Positions 22,533-32,815 of a stretch of 64,000 nucleotides of DNA are shown piece after piece. Position 1 is the first letter of the stretch. The number at the start of each line of letters is the position of its first letter. The stretch lies in assembly GCA_006535965.1 (NCBI GenBank), contig QEAR01000088.1:25065-89064 (forward strand), read 5' to 3'. Source of the DNA: Spizellomyces sp. 'palustris' (taxonomy: Eukaryota; Chytridiomycota; Chytridiomycetes; Spizellomycetales; Spizellomycetaceae). The translations under genes and the position numbers were made by a program. A model generated the notes under the pieces. The model saw only the letters and a program-made list of their open reading frames with translations. It had not been told where the DNA came from and searched no databases.

Positions 22533-24198
22533 TCATAAGAAATACGGCGTTGTCTGTCTAGGTGGTACTACTCGTTCCGTGTCCGGCACAGCGTTAAAGA
22601 TTTTGAAGGAACTTTCATTGATCTCTAAACTCTCGTCAATCGACATGATGGAGGCAACGTTGCCGCAACGGTAACAGTAGTTTGGTGCGGACCATACGGT
22701 AACAAGATTTTCATCTTGGAACATGTACTTATACCCCTCTTGTACCAATTGGTGTGCTCGTGCAATAAGGATAAGGTTATTTACGTGATTGAACTTTAAA
22801 ACGCAAGAATTGTTAGCTATGAGCTTTCCGAGAATCACCATCATCAGTTCACCCACCTCAGATGTAACTTTGCTCCCGAATAGCCATCCAGCCCCTCGTG
22901 GACTCACCGCCCATGTGTCGATGTCCTCTGGATCTGACCACATCAGATCTAAAGAGAAATAGATGTGAACTTCCAAGACACTGCCACGGATGAGGGTTTA
23001 AATACGTACCGCAAAATGCGCCCTCATGCGGAATCTCTTGGCATCGCTGTATCGTTCGGATCTGGTCCAGTGTCCGCACATCCGGAGAAAGGCCACCATG
23101 CACACATAACACCCGCCCGTCGACAATCTGCGATTGGCATCAAATCAATATTTTGGTAATAATTGTTAATTCTTCTCTTTTTGCACGTACCGCTGCTAGT
23201 GTCAGATAATCGAATACAGAACAGCAGTATTTCCACACGTTTGCGTTCCCATATTTGGTTTGACATTCATCTATGTGACATGGATAGATCTTACACGAAT
23301 GTCGCCGAAAACGTCGAGGCTATCATTACGCACCGTAAAATCCGTACACCTGTGTAATTTGTCGACTCTCGTGATTGCCTCTCAATAGGGTGATCTTATC
23401 TGGGTACCTGGAACAAAAACAATTCTTGAACATCCAAGAATCATGATATGGCAGACAAACTCAGGTTGCGCATTCCTTACCTGGCCTTCAGAGCCAGTAA
23501 TAGTGTGAACGTTTCCAAGCTGTAATACCCCCGATCCACAAAATCCCCCTAAGTAAAAGGATCAGAAATGAGTTTTGCAATTCCAGAGATGCTAAACAGA
23601 ACGGCTTCCCACCGACCATGAAAATGTAGCTCGTGTTGGGTATCTCCCCTCCCACTTTAAACAACTCCAGTAGATCGTAGAATTGACCATGAATGTCGCC
23701 ACAAACCGTAACTGGTGAGTGTACGGGCTGAATATTTGATTCCTCCATCAAGAGCTCCTTAACCTGCGAGATCACAAAGAATGCTGGTCAACAAAATGAT
23801 CTTCAATTGGTATTCATGCACCAGTTGACATTCTCAGGACAATAACCGTGTGAAATGCGCCAAAGACCATGCTGTACGGGACTTCTTCTAAAGCACGATT
23901 GTGTCCACAATAGCGCATTCGAATCATTACAGCGCCATGTAAAAGTTTCTGCTGCCACAGCTCCCTCCACAGTTGGCACGAGACATTCGGCCCTTCTCAC
24001 CGCGTCAACAATATATCGAAGTTCCCTGCCATACCCACCATGTCACAGAGTTTTTTGATGTCAGGTTCCGGAAGATACTGACATTTCTTGACTGTTTCGA
24101 GCCATTCATCCGGACCTTCGCAGCAATGAAGAATCTCGACGTAAGTTCGCTGTTGGCAGGAAACGCATAGGATACGGAAAGCGAGCACTACCAGACAT
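22533..24198 (-). CDS. SIT4: PP6/Sit4-type serine/threonine phosphatase catalytic subunit
   Basis: Nine exons (24198-24192, 24115-24039, 23763-23617, 23548-23481, 23407-23334, 23270-23191, 23127-23010, 22948-22857, 22793-22533) give 307 aa, against about 305 in animal PP6. All metallophosphatase motifs are present: [35 protein letters not shown] and [11 protein letters not shown]. The ends assign it to PP6 rather than PP2A or PP4: an N-terminal [17 protein letters not shown] and the C-terminus [20 protein letters not shown]6/Sit4 acts with SAPS-domain subunits in cell-cycle entry, TOR signalling and Aurora control. The seven-nucleotide first coding exon (ATGTCTG) is inferred from phase. The intron 22794-22856 is 63 nt long with no stop, so reading through it would add 21 residues. 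Confidence 0.92.
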
Positions 24199-24527
24199 GG
24201 TCATAGTTCAAATGTGGCAATTGTCGTCGTGAAAGGTAAAATACGGGATACTCTTCTACACTGGGAGGAGACGGCTAGGTAGGTGGGAAAGACGTGGGTT
24301 GCACGGCAGGATCTTGTACGGGGATCAACGGTTGCGGTTATCGCTGGACTTGCCGACACGTCAGGGTATAGCGCGCAAAGCCACACTATGGCTGATTGTG
24401 GTGGCATTTGTGAAGTCGTTATGCCAACAAAATCTGCTTAGGTAAGGAGCAAGTTAAAGGCGCGCCTGTTTCAGCAGTTTCCTTTCCTTGTTGGCATCTA
24501 TTCTTCCGCTAAGATATTGGGACGGAC
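24199..24527. promoter_or_regulatory. divergent promoter between PP6 and an unknown gene
   Basis: A 329-bp gap between two start codons on opposite strands; both promoters must be here. No TATA box or E-box stands out. Confidence 0.4.
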
Positions 24528-25238
24528 ATGATGGCAGGGATGGTCAGCTCTGGCTTGATGGACAGCTCACAAGGCAGTGAACGATTAGCGTATAAGAGAG
24601 CACGCTCGGAGTATTCCACTCAAGCCGAACCCGACGTTGAGTTGAGGACAGTATGGACTCCTCCACCCTCACCAATTCGTATTGCTGCCATTTGTCCCAT
24701 TGCGCACAAAATGTGGCTCACAACGCAAGTAGAAGATCTTAATCGCAAGAGAAATTTAGATGGCGAATCTAGGCAACCACCACCTGCCCCTTCAAATGTG
24801 GATCTCATGGATGTGGATCCACAACCTCGTCCAGCCCTTTCCATCATTACGCAGTGCTTCAACCACGTACGCACCACGACATCCTCTCCCACTCTGCTTA
24901 CCCTTCTCGATGACCTCCTCCGCCCGTCCCTTGCATCCTGGCGTGCGCACTTTAGCCTTCTCTTCTTAACAGAAATAAGGCATGCCAATCCGGAACCCAG
25001 TAATGTCACAACAACCGGTATATTTCATTTAATTCACTATCTCGAAGATATGAAAACGCTGCAAGCTGCCTGGCAAGCTGTTGCGGGACATTGGGCCTGG
25101 CTCAGTGGCGCAATTACCGTTGGAAGAACATGTGGCAGCTGGACGCTCTATCATAAGGTGATACAACAGCTTGTAGTTTGCTGGCTGGAACAGGAAAGCG
25201 TGGTCCATGCTGTGGATGAGTATCGAGCTCTTACGTGA
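24528..25238 (+). CDS. hypothetical protein, 236 aa
   Basis: Single uninterrupted frame that fits neatly between PP6 and the phytase gene. The N-terminal part is polar (KRARSEYSTQAEPD, Pro-rich VWTPPPSPIR) and contains MDVDPQPRP; the C-terminal part is helical and hydrophobic with many Leu/Trp (LLTLLDDLLRPSLASWRAHF, AWQAVAGHWAWLSGAI). No signal peptide. I do not recognise a family. Codon use and length support a real gene; a long antisense frame (24620-25009, minus) looks like its shadow. Confidence 0.55.
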   Translation: MMAGMVSSGLMDSSQGSERLAYKRARSEYSTQAEPDVELRTVWTPPPSPIRIAAICPIAHKMWLTTQVEDLNRKRNLDGESRQPPPAPSNVDLMDVDPQPRPALSIITQCFNHVRTTTSSPTLLTLLDDLLRPSLASWRAHFSLLFLTEIRHANPEPSNVTTTGIFHLIHYLEDMKTLQAAWQAVAGHWAWLSGAITVGRTCGSWTLYHKVIQQLVVCWLEQESVVHAVDEYRALT

Positions 25239-25507
25239 GCTACTTGCATCGAGCATTTAGCAGTGTCGCCAAATCGACAGACGCTTAAGGTTGGAGCCGA
25301 ATAGGGATGTGTCAAAGTATTTGATTGAGTACGATAGGTGCAACGACCTCCGCTGCATTTTAGCTTTAGCTCCCTGATTGGGTTGATTCCATCCTTATGT
25401 ATATATAGTATATAGCATGCTCTATCATTAATATTGTATGATAAATTCAGGCGGACACGGTAAGAATCTGAAATTTACATAGAAGCATTCGTTCACGGTC
25501 GTCCTCC

Positions 25508-26822
25508 TCATTTGCGGGGATCCCAGGTGGGGTTCGCCCTCAACTTAACACGGTCGTTGTTGGCAATGTCAGAAAAGTCCACATACTTGAAAGTCGTTTC
25601 AGCGGCTTGGCTTCCATCTGGATTCGTTTTATGGTCATCATGAACTACCAGCAGGCCTTGTGGGAATTTGGTTCCCAAGCCGGTGGAGACGACAGCAAGG
25701 CCGTCAGTCTCAGTCACTTCGTCGATATTGTTACCCGCCTTAACGGTGAAGGAAAAAAGATACTTGTGGGGGGCTTTTCGCTCGTACACGTTGTATGCGC
25801 TGATGCCTTGGACGGAGACGAAGATATATCCTTGGTCCTGTGGAAGCGAACTGCGTGTCAAAATGGTGTGCAGCTTCAGTCATTGCTGTTCAGCCCACCT
25901 TATCTTTGCCATAAAATAGTGATACTCCTTCGACATCTGGAACCAGATGTCCTCCTTTTGCAGTATCAACGGAATCAACCAAGGTTCCCTTGGTGCTTCC
26001 GTTAGGTTCAGCATCATACTTCCACAGTCCCTTGTCCTCCTCGCCGACGAACAACCATCCATTATCCTTGTCAGCCACACACCCCTCAACCTGGCCCCCA
26101 TTGCCCGCGTTCCAACGACGAACCAGTTTAGATGCGAGGCTGTGGCCCTTCTCGAAAATTTCATATTGCAGGTATTCGGAAGTTTTCGAGTTGATGAAGA
26201 CTACGATAACACGTTGGTATTGGGTCATTACTTCTCGACGGGTTTCCAACTCTCGTCACATACCATATTGCTTGCCACTTTTAGGACTCTTATACTCGCA
26301 ACTTCCGTACACCTTAAACCCGTCTGGCGTTGGTTGCGTTCCACCTCGAATGTCCTCAAGCCGCCCCTTCTCGTTAATCTTCCACATACAGATGGTGTCA
26401 TCGGTTCGGCAGGCTGCCACAGCGATGTCAATTTTGTCAGAATCGAATTCTAGGTCGTAGATCACATCAACGTTGTCGGGCTTGCCAGCGGAGACGAATT
26501 GCAGTGGCTACACAGAGGAAGAAGACATCAAAGGATCATCCAATTAGAATACTGAATCACTAGATTGCAGCGTGCACACCTTGCCGTCCAGATCAAAGAC
26601 ATGCAGACCCCCATCTGCCTTGTTTTTGGAGGTTGTAATCACGACAGACTTGGCTGTGTCTTTCTTGTGAATCCAAATGGCTGGATCATCACCGTCAATT
26701 CCAGCAGGTCCTGTCTCAGCCTTTGGAACAATTTCATACGGAGTTTGCGGAGCCGCCAAAGGAGCAGCGCGAGCTCGACATATGAGAGGAAGAAGAATCA
26801 GAAAGGTGGTCAACTTGGTCAT
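25508..26822 (-). CDS. secreted beta-propeller 3-phytase
   Basis: Four exons (26822-26580, 26507-26264, 26200-25899, 25837-25508) give 372 aa in phase. A signal peptide (MTKLTTFLILLPLICRARAA) opens the protein. Beta-propeller phytase motifs run in order: DGDDPAIWIHKKD, DNVDVIYDLEFDSDKIDIAV, VYGSCEYKS, QVEGCVADKDNGWLFVGEED, LWKYDAEP, HLVPDVEGVSLFYG, GYIFVSVQGISAYNVYERK, ETDGLAVVSTGLG, FPQGLLVVHDD and a final DPRK. These enzymes remove phosphate from calcium phytate outside the cell; the Asp/Glu-rich face binds calcium. The class is mainly bacterial (Bacillus), and most fungal phytases belong to the unrelated histidine acid phosphatases. The ORF stays open upstream to another ATG at 26873; 26822 is preferred because it places the signal peptide first. 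Confidence 0.92.
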
Positions 26823-27498
26823 GATTGCAGTATGAGGACTTTTGGGGAGCCAGATGAGGTTGACAATGCACATATTTAACGAAGAAACGGAGGAGGGCTT
26901 GGAACTGCGCTCAACCTAATGCACGTGTAGAAACCCACGCAATGGGGGGGAAAGTACTTTTTTTTTGATGTTTTTTTGATCCACGGCGCTCTGTGCCAAT
27001 AAAGGAAGATCATCCCGGCACGACATCCTGCAATTCTGTGGACGATTACACTTAAAGGTCGAAAGCGTGGATCTCATATGCACGTGGGTCTTGTCCGTGT
27101 GGCCAAGTGTAGGAAACTAAACAAGCAGACTAAATAAGTTTAATCCAAGGTTATCCACGTGCATATGGAACTATAAAACGTAAATTGCAGGAATATCCCT
27201 AGGACACCCCCGACTTCCCCGAAGGCTTTTCCAAGTGTGTTTGGTCATCCAAGGTTTTAGCTCATCCTCCGATGAATACCGTCATCCATGTAAACATCTT
27301 ATATATATTTAGTACCAACATGATCAACAAACAAACTGAAGGTTGTTCTAATTTTAGTGGCAATCATGGGGGGATCAGTGAGCTGAATTGATAGTGGAGA
27401 ACAGTTGGAATTATCAGTTAAGAAAAAGTATATTTTCACTCGGTCCCCTGTTTATCTCAAACTGCACTCTTAACCGATCAACGCACGCCGTGCCCAAC
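26823..27498. other. divergent upstream region of phytase and GPCR genes
   Basis: 676 bp between the two start codons. It contains three CACGTG sites (listed separately), homopolymer tracts (G7 near 26944 and long T runs to about 26980), and an inverted pair of the 13-mer CATATGCACGTGG at 27075-27087 and 27155-27167. No gene seen. Confidence 0.55.
26922..27161. promoter_or_regulatory. cluster of three CACGTG E-boxes upstream of phytase
   Basis: CACGTG occurs at 26922-26927, 27081-27086 (context GCACGTGGG) and 27156-27161. In yeast the phosphate-starvation activator Pho4 binds CACGTG and prefers GCACGTGGG, so the cluster fits phosphate control of a phytase. The same hexamer appears in several other intergenic regions of this window, so other bHLH factors (Cbf1-type) are equally possible. 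Confidence 0.45.
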
Positions 27499-29089
27499 AT
27501 GGTTTGGACGTTTCCAGAGGTCGATATCAATCCCGCCGACTTCCCGGTTCCTTTTACCACTGAGTCCCAAGTGATGGTTGCAGTTGTAATTATCTCACGT
27601 TCGATTGCCGCAAAAGCACTCTGAAGCTAGCAACGCTAACCTTTCACTCTGTCCCTAAGGTCTGCATACCCTTGATCATATCCTTTTCTGTAAACGGGCT
27701 ACTGCTCTATGTGTTTGCGCGAGAGAAGCCGCTATGGACTTCGAGCAACGTGTTGCTAATGAGCATGAGTTTAGCTGACTTTTTACATTCATTGTAAGTG
27801 TAAATTTGATGCGGAAGCTCCTGTTCTTCGTTTTGCTAATGCTATAATATGCTTAACAGCACGTCCGTTCCAGTGCTCCTATGGAATCTTTCAGCAAATG
27901 CATATGTGTCGCCCGTAGCGTGCAAATGGCAAGGGGCTTTGGCTTTATTCACCGGATCCGCGCAACTTATAACTATGAGCACTATCGCTGTAGAGAGATA
28001 CTTTGCAATCGTAAAGGTGGGATAGGTCCCTGAATTCCAACAGTATTGTCAACGTTGCTAACTGTTCAGCACGCTCAGCAAAGCCCCATGCGCACTCGAA
28101 ACGTTCTTGCGATGGGCTCATTCCCATGGTTCATGTCATTTGGAATCGCTGGCTTTCCTTTCCTTCTTGGCACCCTTTGTCGCCGCCCCACCAATGTTAC
28201 TTGTGCAGCAGCCTGGTGGACTCGCGAAACCCGCGGTGTTATTTTCACGCTCTCCTGTTTCGCAATCCTCTCCACTTCCATGAGTCTGACGGTCCTGCTG
28301 TACTATAAAACGTGGCTGGTTGTGCGGAACCAAACTAGGGAGCTACGAGATCTGATGAAAAGCCGGATTACTGCAACGACTGTCGCAACAACAAGCACCG
28401 TTCATGGTGCAAGCGCTGGCCAGTCCATAATGCAAACTCGCACGATGTCGACGCAGGAGTGCCTTGCTCCTGAGCGAAGCCGGCTGCGTCGACTTGTAGA
28501 TACTTTCATGGAAGTGGTTCTCTTCGTGATGAGGGGGGCGAATACGGACCAGGAGGAACATGAAGTGTCAGGACAAGGCACCGGGTCCCGGGGAAAGGCG
28601 CCGCGCCAACATACCACCCAAAGAAGACAGGCGTTAGAAAAGATAGTGTTCAACCGATCATTGCGGATCGTTGCAGTATTTTTCTTGGGATGGGCAGTGT
28701 ATAACGTTATGTTCATGCTTGGTGAGTGATGTTGATGTTGACGAGATCTTGATGTACTATTAATGTCCTTTACCACAGAGCTAATTATGGGGAGACCCGT
28801 TCCACTTGTCATGGACTACCTGGCTCACGCCTTGGTGTGCATTTCTGGAATATGCAACATGCTGATCATGGTAACCGACAATAACCGCTTCGGCGAGGCA
28901 TTTCGGCGGCATTTGAGCCCGAGCAAGCTTCGACTTCAAAAGAACAAGAACAGCGGAAGCCGGGACCATGTCCGTACCTTCGAGAGCCAGTCGCTAGAAA
29001 AGGTCAATGGTAAAGACCAATCACCAGGGATACTTGTTGCAGGCCCAGGATCATTCGACTGGAAAATAGACGAAGTAGACGGAGCATAG
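27499..29089 (+). CDS. rhodopsin-like (class A type) seven-helix GPCR
   Basis: Five exons (27499-27585, 27660-27793, 27860-28016, 28070-28721, 28779-29089) give 446 aa. Class A landmarks are visible: TM1 Asn41 (VNGLLLYVF), TM2 Asp69 (LMSMSLADFL), Cys95 at the top of TM3 (ACKWQGALAL), the E-R-Y triad 119-121 (STIAVERYFAIVK), a Trp in TM4 (FPWFMSFG), paired Cys in loop 2 (GTLCRRPTNVTC), TM6 (LRIVAVFFLGWAVYNVMF) and TM7 (LVCISGICNMLIMV). TM7 lacks the usual NPxxY and has no lysine at the retinal position, so it is not an opsin. The third inner loop is very long, with basic and Ser/Thr-rich sequence. Ligand and G protein are unknown. Confidence 0.82.
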
Positions 29090-29118
29090 ATATCTGTAGG
29101 TAGTGGTGTACCCAGTCT

Positions 29119-29353
29119 TTTCAAGCACGGCGACAAATATAAGATGTTAACCCGGCGTGTCTAGTGACATATGTTGGGCATTGGTCCAATTGCATTGACC
29201 GACGAAGACATAGCATAACGATTCCTGCAGTGTGGCATACACAACATTTCAAGCACACGGAATATTTGTGACAATGTTAACCTTGCATTTCTAGTGACAA
29301 TCCATATCTAACATTGGTACTATTACGTTGGGCGAAGACGAGCTAGCATAACG
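29119..29353. repeat. diverged tandem duplication, two units of about 105 bp
   Basis: Unit 1 (29119-29220) and unit 2 (29247-29353) share the order TTTCAAGCAC, GTTAACC, TTTCTAGTGACA/GTCTAGTGACA, a CATTGGT block, GACGAAGAC/GAAGACGAG and AGCATAACG, separated by 26 bp. They lie in the 3' flank of the GPCR gene and have drifted, so the duplication is old. Confidence 0.6.
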
Positions 29354-29576
29354 TGCCTCATCCAACTAGATTATACACCGGCTATCTTCACTTCCACATT
29401 ATCTGGAGCACATGTTAAGGGTTAGGGACTCGGTTCATAGTGCCAGTTTAAGCGATGCGGATAGGTCCATCTCAGCGCACAGAATTCCCATCATACATAT
29501 CAGAGTAATTCTAGAGCTTGTTTTCTTGCAATGTCATCGATGGACATTCCTCCTCGTGGGTCGCGCACCTACCAAT

Positions 29577-30697
29577 TTATCCCGGTGGAAGCATGGTGGC
29601 GTCAACCTTCCCACTATCATCTTCTACTTCAAGGCTAGCTTCGTCCTCGAAAACACCGTCCACAGGACTACGAGGCATGGCCATAGCACCTGAGAATCGA
29701 GGAACAACATAGAGTTAGAATGAATCTTGGTAATACATTTCCTCCAGCTGTGGCTCAAGAAAAATATCTGCTTACCCGACCGCGCAGCTTCAACGATGCC
29801 ATATGGCTTGAGAAGCTTCAAAAAAGCATCCACTCGATCGGGTTTTGCACTGAGCTCAAGGATAACCCCATCGAGACTAACATCCACCACACGGGCCCCA
29901 AACAGACGGGCCAGCTCAGTGATCGCCTGCCGCTGCAAAGCGGTTCCTAGCAAAGGGGAGAAGGACGTCCGACTCTAAAGAGCGCGTTATATTAGCGTCA
30001 AGCAGTGGTGGTAACGAACACCTAGAGGAAAGTATACCTCGGGCTCCTCAACTTCCTGTCCCTCAATTTCATGTTCTACGAACTCACTCAAATGCTCATG
30101 CGGCACAGTGGATACCTTTGCCAAAAGCAGTTCCCTTTCAACAATTCTGCCATGGGTATAGTCCAAAACGGCCCACACCGGCACCATGTCCTCCAGCTGT
30201 TTCTTGGCCTGCTCAATCACAACGTTCTGCCCATTGAGGACAATGGTCATACGCGACAAATCGGGTACCTCGGTCTTGGCTACCACCAAAGATTCAATGT
30301 TGAAACCCCTTCCAGCCAGGATTCCCGATACATGTGAGAGAACACCAGGTTCATTGGAAACAAGGCAGTTTAGGACATGTCGAGTAACGGGCGCGGGGGT
30401 AGCGTTTGGTGTGTTGTAGAGGATATTATTCACAGCTTCTTCCGGAGACGGAGGAAATGGTGTACGGTCAAGAAACGCCGGCTTCTTGCGTCGTCTTCGG
30501 ATGCGGTTACTAGCGTCGGTGAGGTGGGTTGATGTAGACTGAAACCGGATAGCATAGCACGCCCGAGCCCAGGCAACGTCAGTAGAAGAACCAGCCTTTA
30601 GGGCGAGTCCAGCAAACAGGCCCCTGGACACTGCACGATTTATTGGCAACATGGCGCTCATTCCATGCAGGACGTAGTTTGGAAACTCAAAGCTCAT
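29577..30697 (-). CDS. ILV6: acetolactate synthase regulatory (small) subunit, mitochondrial
   Basis: Three exons (30697-30038, 29974-29776, 29689-29577) give 323 aa. The N-terminal 60 residues are rich in Arg/Ala/Ser (mitochondrial targeting). An ACT domain follows: RHVLNCLVSNEPGVLSHVSG, RGFNIESLVVAKTEVPDLSR and MTIVLNG. The C-terminal regulatory domain has ITELARLFGARVVDVSLDG, ILELSAKPDRVDAFLKLLKP and YGIVEAARSGAMAMPRSP. The protein makes acetolactate synthase (Ilv2) sensitive to valine in the first common step of branched-chain amino-acid synthesis. Met13 (MSAMLPINRAV) is an alternative start. Introns are 63 and 86 nt. Confidence 0.93.
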
Positions 30698-31011
30698 CAG
30701 TTGGTGATCTTGAAGATTTGCGTCACGTGATTATCGAAGATCTCGATTGTTTCTATAGAAACACCACATCATCGTTCCAATGCTTTAGTGACTTGTGCAT
30801 CCAGACAACCAGAGCGTAGTGACGCTGCCACACCCCTTTGCAATTCTGGTGATTCACCCACGCCGTGGGCAAAGATTGACTCATATGCGCGATCAGTATG
30901 CCAAAATATCGAGTCCAAAAATGCATAATACATGGTATTCGAAATGGTTCAATTGGCAGGGAAAACCCCGTAATATTGCATGTTATTTTACAAATCCGCC
31001 GACTTAGGTCT
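30698..31011. other. intergenic region, ILV6 promoter and RPL5 3' flank
   Basis: About 310 bp. It contains one CACGTG (30724-30729, in GTCACGTGATTA) close to the ILV6 start. No gene recognised. Confidence 0.45.
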
Positions 31012-32478
31012 CTATTCGTCAGCCTCCTCACCCAACTTGCGCAAGAAAGCCTCTTTCTTTTGCTTAACACGGTCCTTGCGCTGCTTAAGGTTTAGGCGCT
31101 GCTTCTTGAACCGCTTGAGCTTGTTCTTCTGCTCCTCAGAGAGAGGTGTGCGCTCCTTCTTCTCTGCCAAGGGGTTCTCGCGGATAGCCTTGTGTGCCTC
31201 GGTGTACACGTCCTCGAGATCATCGGGCTCAATCTCGTCCTCAATGTACGACGCAAATTGACGCTTGTACGCCTCCTCATCTTCTTCCTGCAGGTATTCC
31301 ATGTAGTCCGCAACGTGGCGACCAAAGATGTAACCACGGAGAAGCTCTGCATCGATCTCCTTGCCATCCCAACCAGGGAAACGACTCTCACTGTGGGGAA
31401 CACGAAGACCTCCATCAGCGGCACCCTTCAGCGCACCGAAGATACGGTGACCCGTGGTAGTGCGGCGGAGACCCGTGTCGAGGTAGGCGGTGAAAGGACG
31501 AGGACCGTCGTCCAAGGGTTCTACCTCGTACTTTTCTCCATCAGGCTCAGTCTGACCTTCGTATTTACTGTCAAGTCCGAGCTTCGCAAGGACACGTCGA
31601 GCAAGAAGAAGACCAGTGGCGTAAGCTGCGACATAGAACTAAATTAGTTTCCAGCTATCAGAAGATTCGTCCGTCACATATTGCATAGTTGATACCTACC
31701 GGCAGCCCAGTTCGTCAGACCGTGCTTGATACCATACCGTGGCAGCTCGTGGGCGTAAGCGGCGGCAAGAACAACATCACCCTGGAGCTTGGCGTACACA
31801 ATTTGGGTGATAATGTCCTTGTTGGTGATACGTACAACCAATCGGTACTTCGGCGAGTTGTACTTGTTCTTGGCCTGGGTCACCAAACGCTTCCGGGCAT
31901 AGTAGTCAGTCTTGCCCTCTGTACGAAGTGCGTCAGTTTAACATGCACATTTATTGAGACTTCAGGCACTGATTCGACGCAGAGAGTCTCGTGGTTCAGA
32001 TAGGAGCGAAAGAAAAAGTAAATCCACACGATAGTTTCTCGGTTGAACTATGTAATCATCATGTGCACGAAAACTCTCTCACGTCGAACTCGGGCCTGCA
32101 GGCAGCAAAACAAGGAGGCACCAACTCACCGCGCCTACGCCTGTACTTGGTCTGGTACCGCTTGTAGTACGCCTTGTTCTTAACGAGCTTGACGAAAGGC
32201 TAGAGAAGCACCAAACAAAGGGCACCATAAGTGACTGTCGACAGATAACTGCATCCTAACCGTCCTGCACTTTGCAAATCTGCTATAGTAGAGTGTCTTC
32301 ATCTTGCTTCACATCGTCATGGGTCCAAGTGATTCAGGTCGACAATGTGATTCACCTTTCCACTCCCAAATAATCATCCCATCCATCCATCATCCTCCAT
32401 CAATCCATCCGGCCAGCTTCCATTCCTTAAATTCCAAACATCTCAGCTCCTCCCATCAGACTCTCTCTCACTCACCAT
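31012..32478 (-). CDS. RPL5: 60S ribosomal protein L5 (uL18)
   Basis: Four coding exons (32478-32476, 32199-32130, 31918-31700, 31625-31012) give 301 aa. The protein begins [20 protein letters not shown], followed by [76 protein letters not shown] and a Lys-rich tail. RPL5 binds 5S rRNA and RPL11 and delivers them to the 60S subunit. The initiator ATG stands alone in its exon and is followed by a perfect GTGAGT donor at 32475; this start is inferred, since the next exon begins directly with the family's second residue. The first two introns (276 and 211 nt) are long for this window. Divergent from RPL14. Confidence 0.92.
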
Positions 32479-32815
32479 CGTGGTTGAATCCTCGCCTGGA
32501 AAAAGACACAGAGGATGATCAATGCGGAGAAGGAAGACAGCGCACAGGCCAAGAGTGTGCTTTGTTGAACTTGCTACCCGGTCACGTGGACATTTCTCCA
32601 TACATGGCTATATGTATACAACATCATTGGTTGAAATCTCGTTATTTCTCGTCAGCGTCCCTCAAGTCGAAGGCTTAGTAGGAAGGCGAGTGGAATTTGG
32701 AGAGCCTGACGTCGAAAGTCTGATTCTTCCTTTCCATCCATCCATCGGTGAAACATCCGAAAGCTTTTACAGCCTTTTGGGTCCATCGTAACTTTCCGTC
32801 CATCAGATAATAAAG
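32479..32815. promoter_or_regulatory. shared promoter of RPL5 and RPL14
   Basis: 337 bp between the two ribosomal-protein start codons, which point away from each other. CCATC-type repeats cluster around it: 32379-32401 and 32405-32410 inside the RPL5 first intron, 32734-32746 in the promoter, and the inverse GGATGGATGGAT at 32869-32880 inside the RPL14 first intron. One CACGTG lies at 32583-32588. Confidence 0.55.

Noticed and set aside
23803-24000. Sense-strand frame within the long PP6 intron
   Set aside because: Joining the flanking exons gives exact PP6 sequence (KLCDMVKELL); including this frame would disrupt a highly conserved enzyme.
24620-25009. 129-codon frame on the minus strand
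   Set aside because: It lies fully opposite the 236-aa plus-strand frame and has Arg/Cys-rich composition typical of antisense shadows.
27499-29089. Idea that the GPCR is a retinal-binding opsin
   Set aside because: The TM7 position that would carry the retinal lysine is Cys in the stretch LVCISGICNML, and no nearby lysine can replace it.
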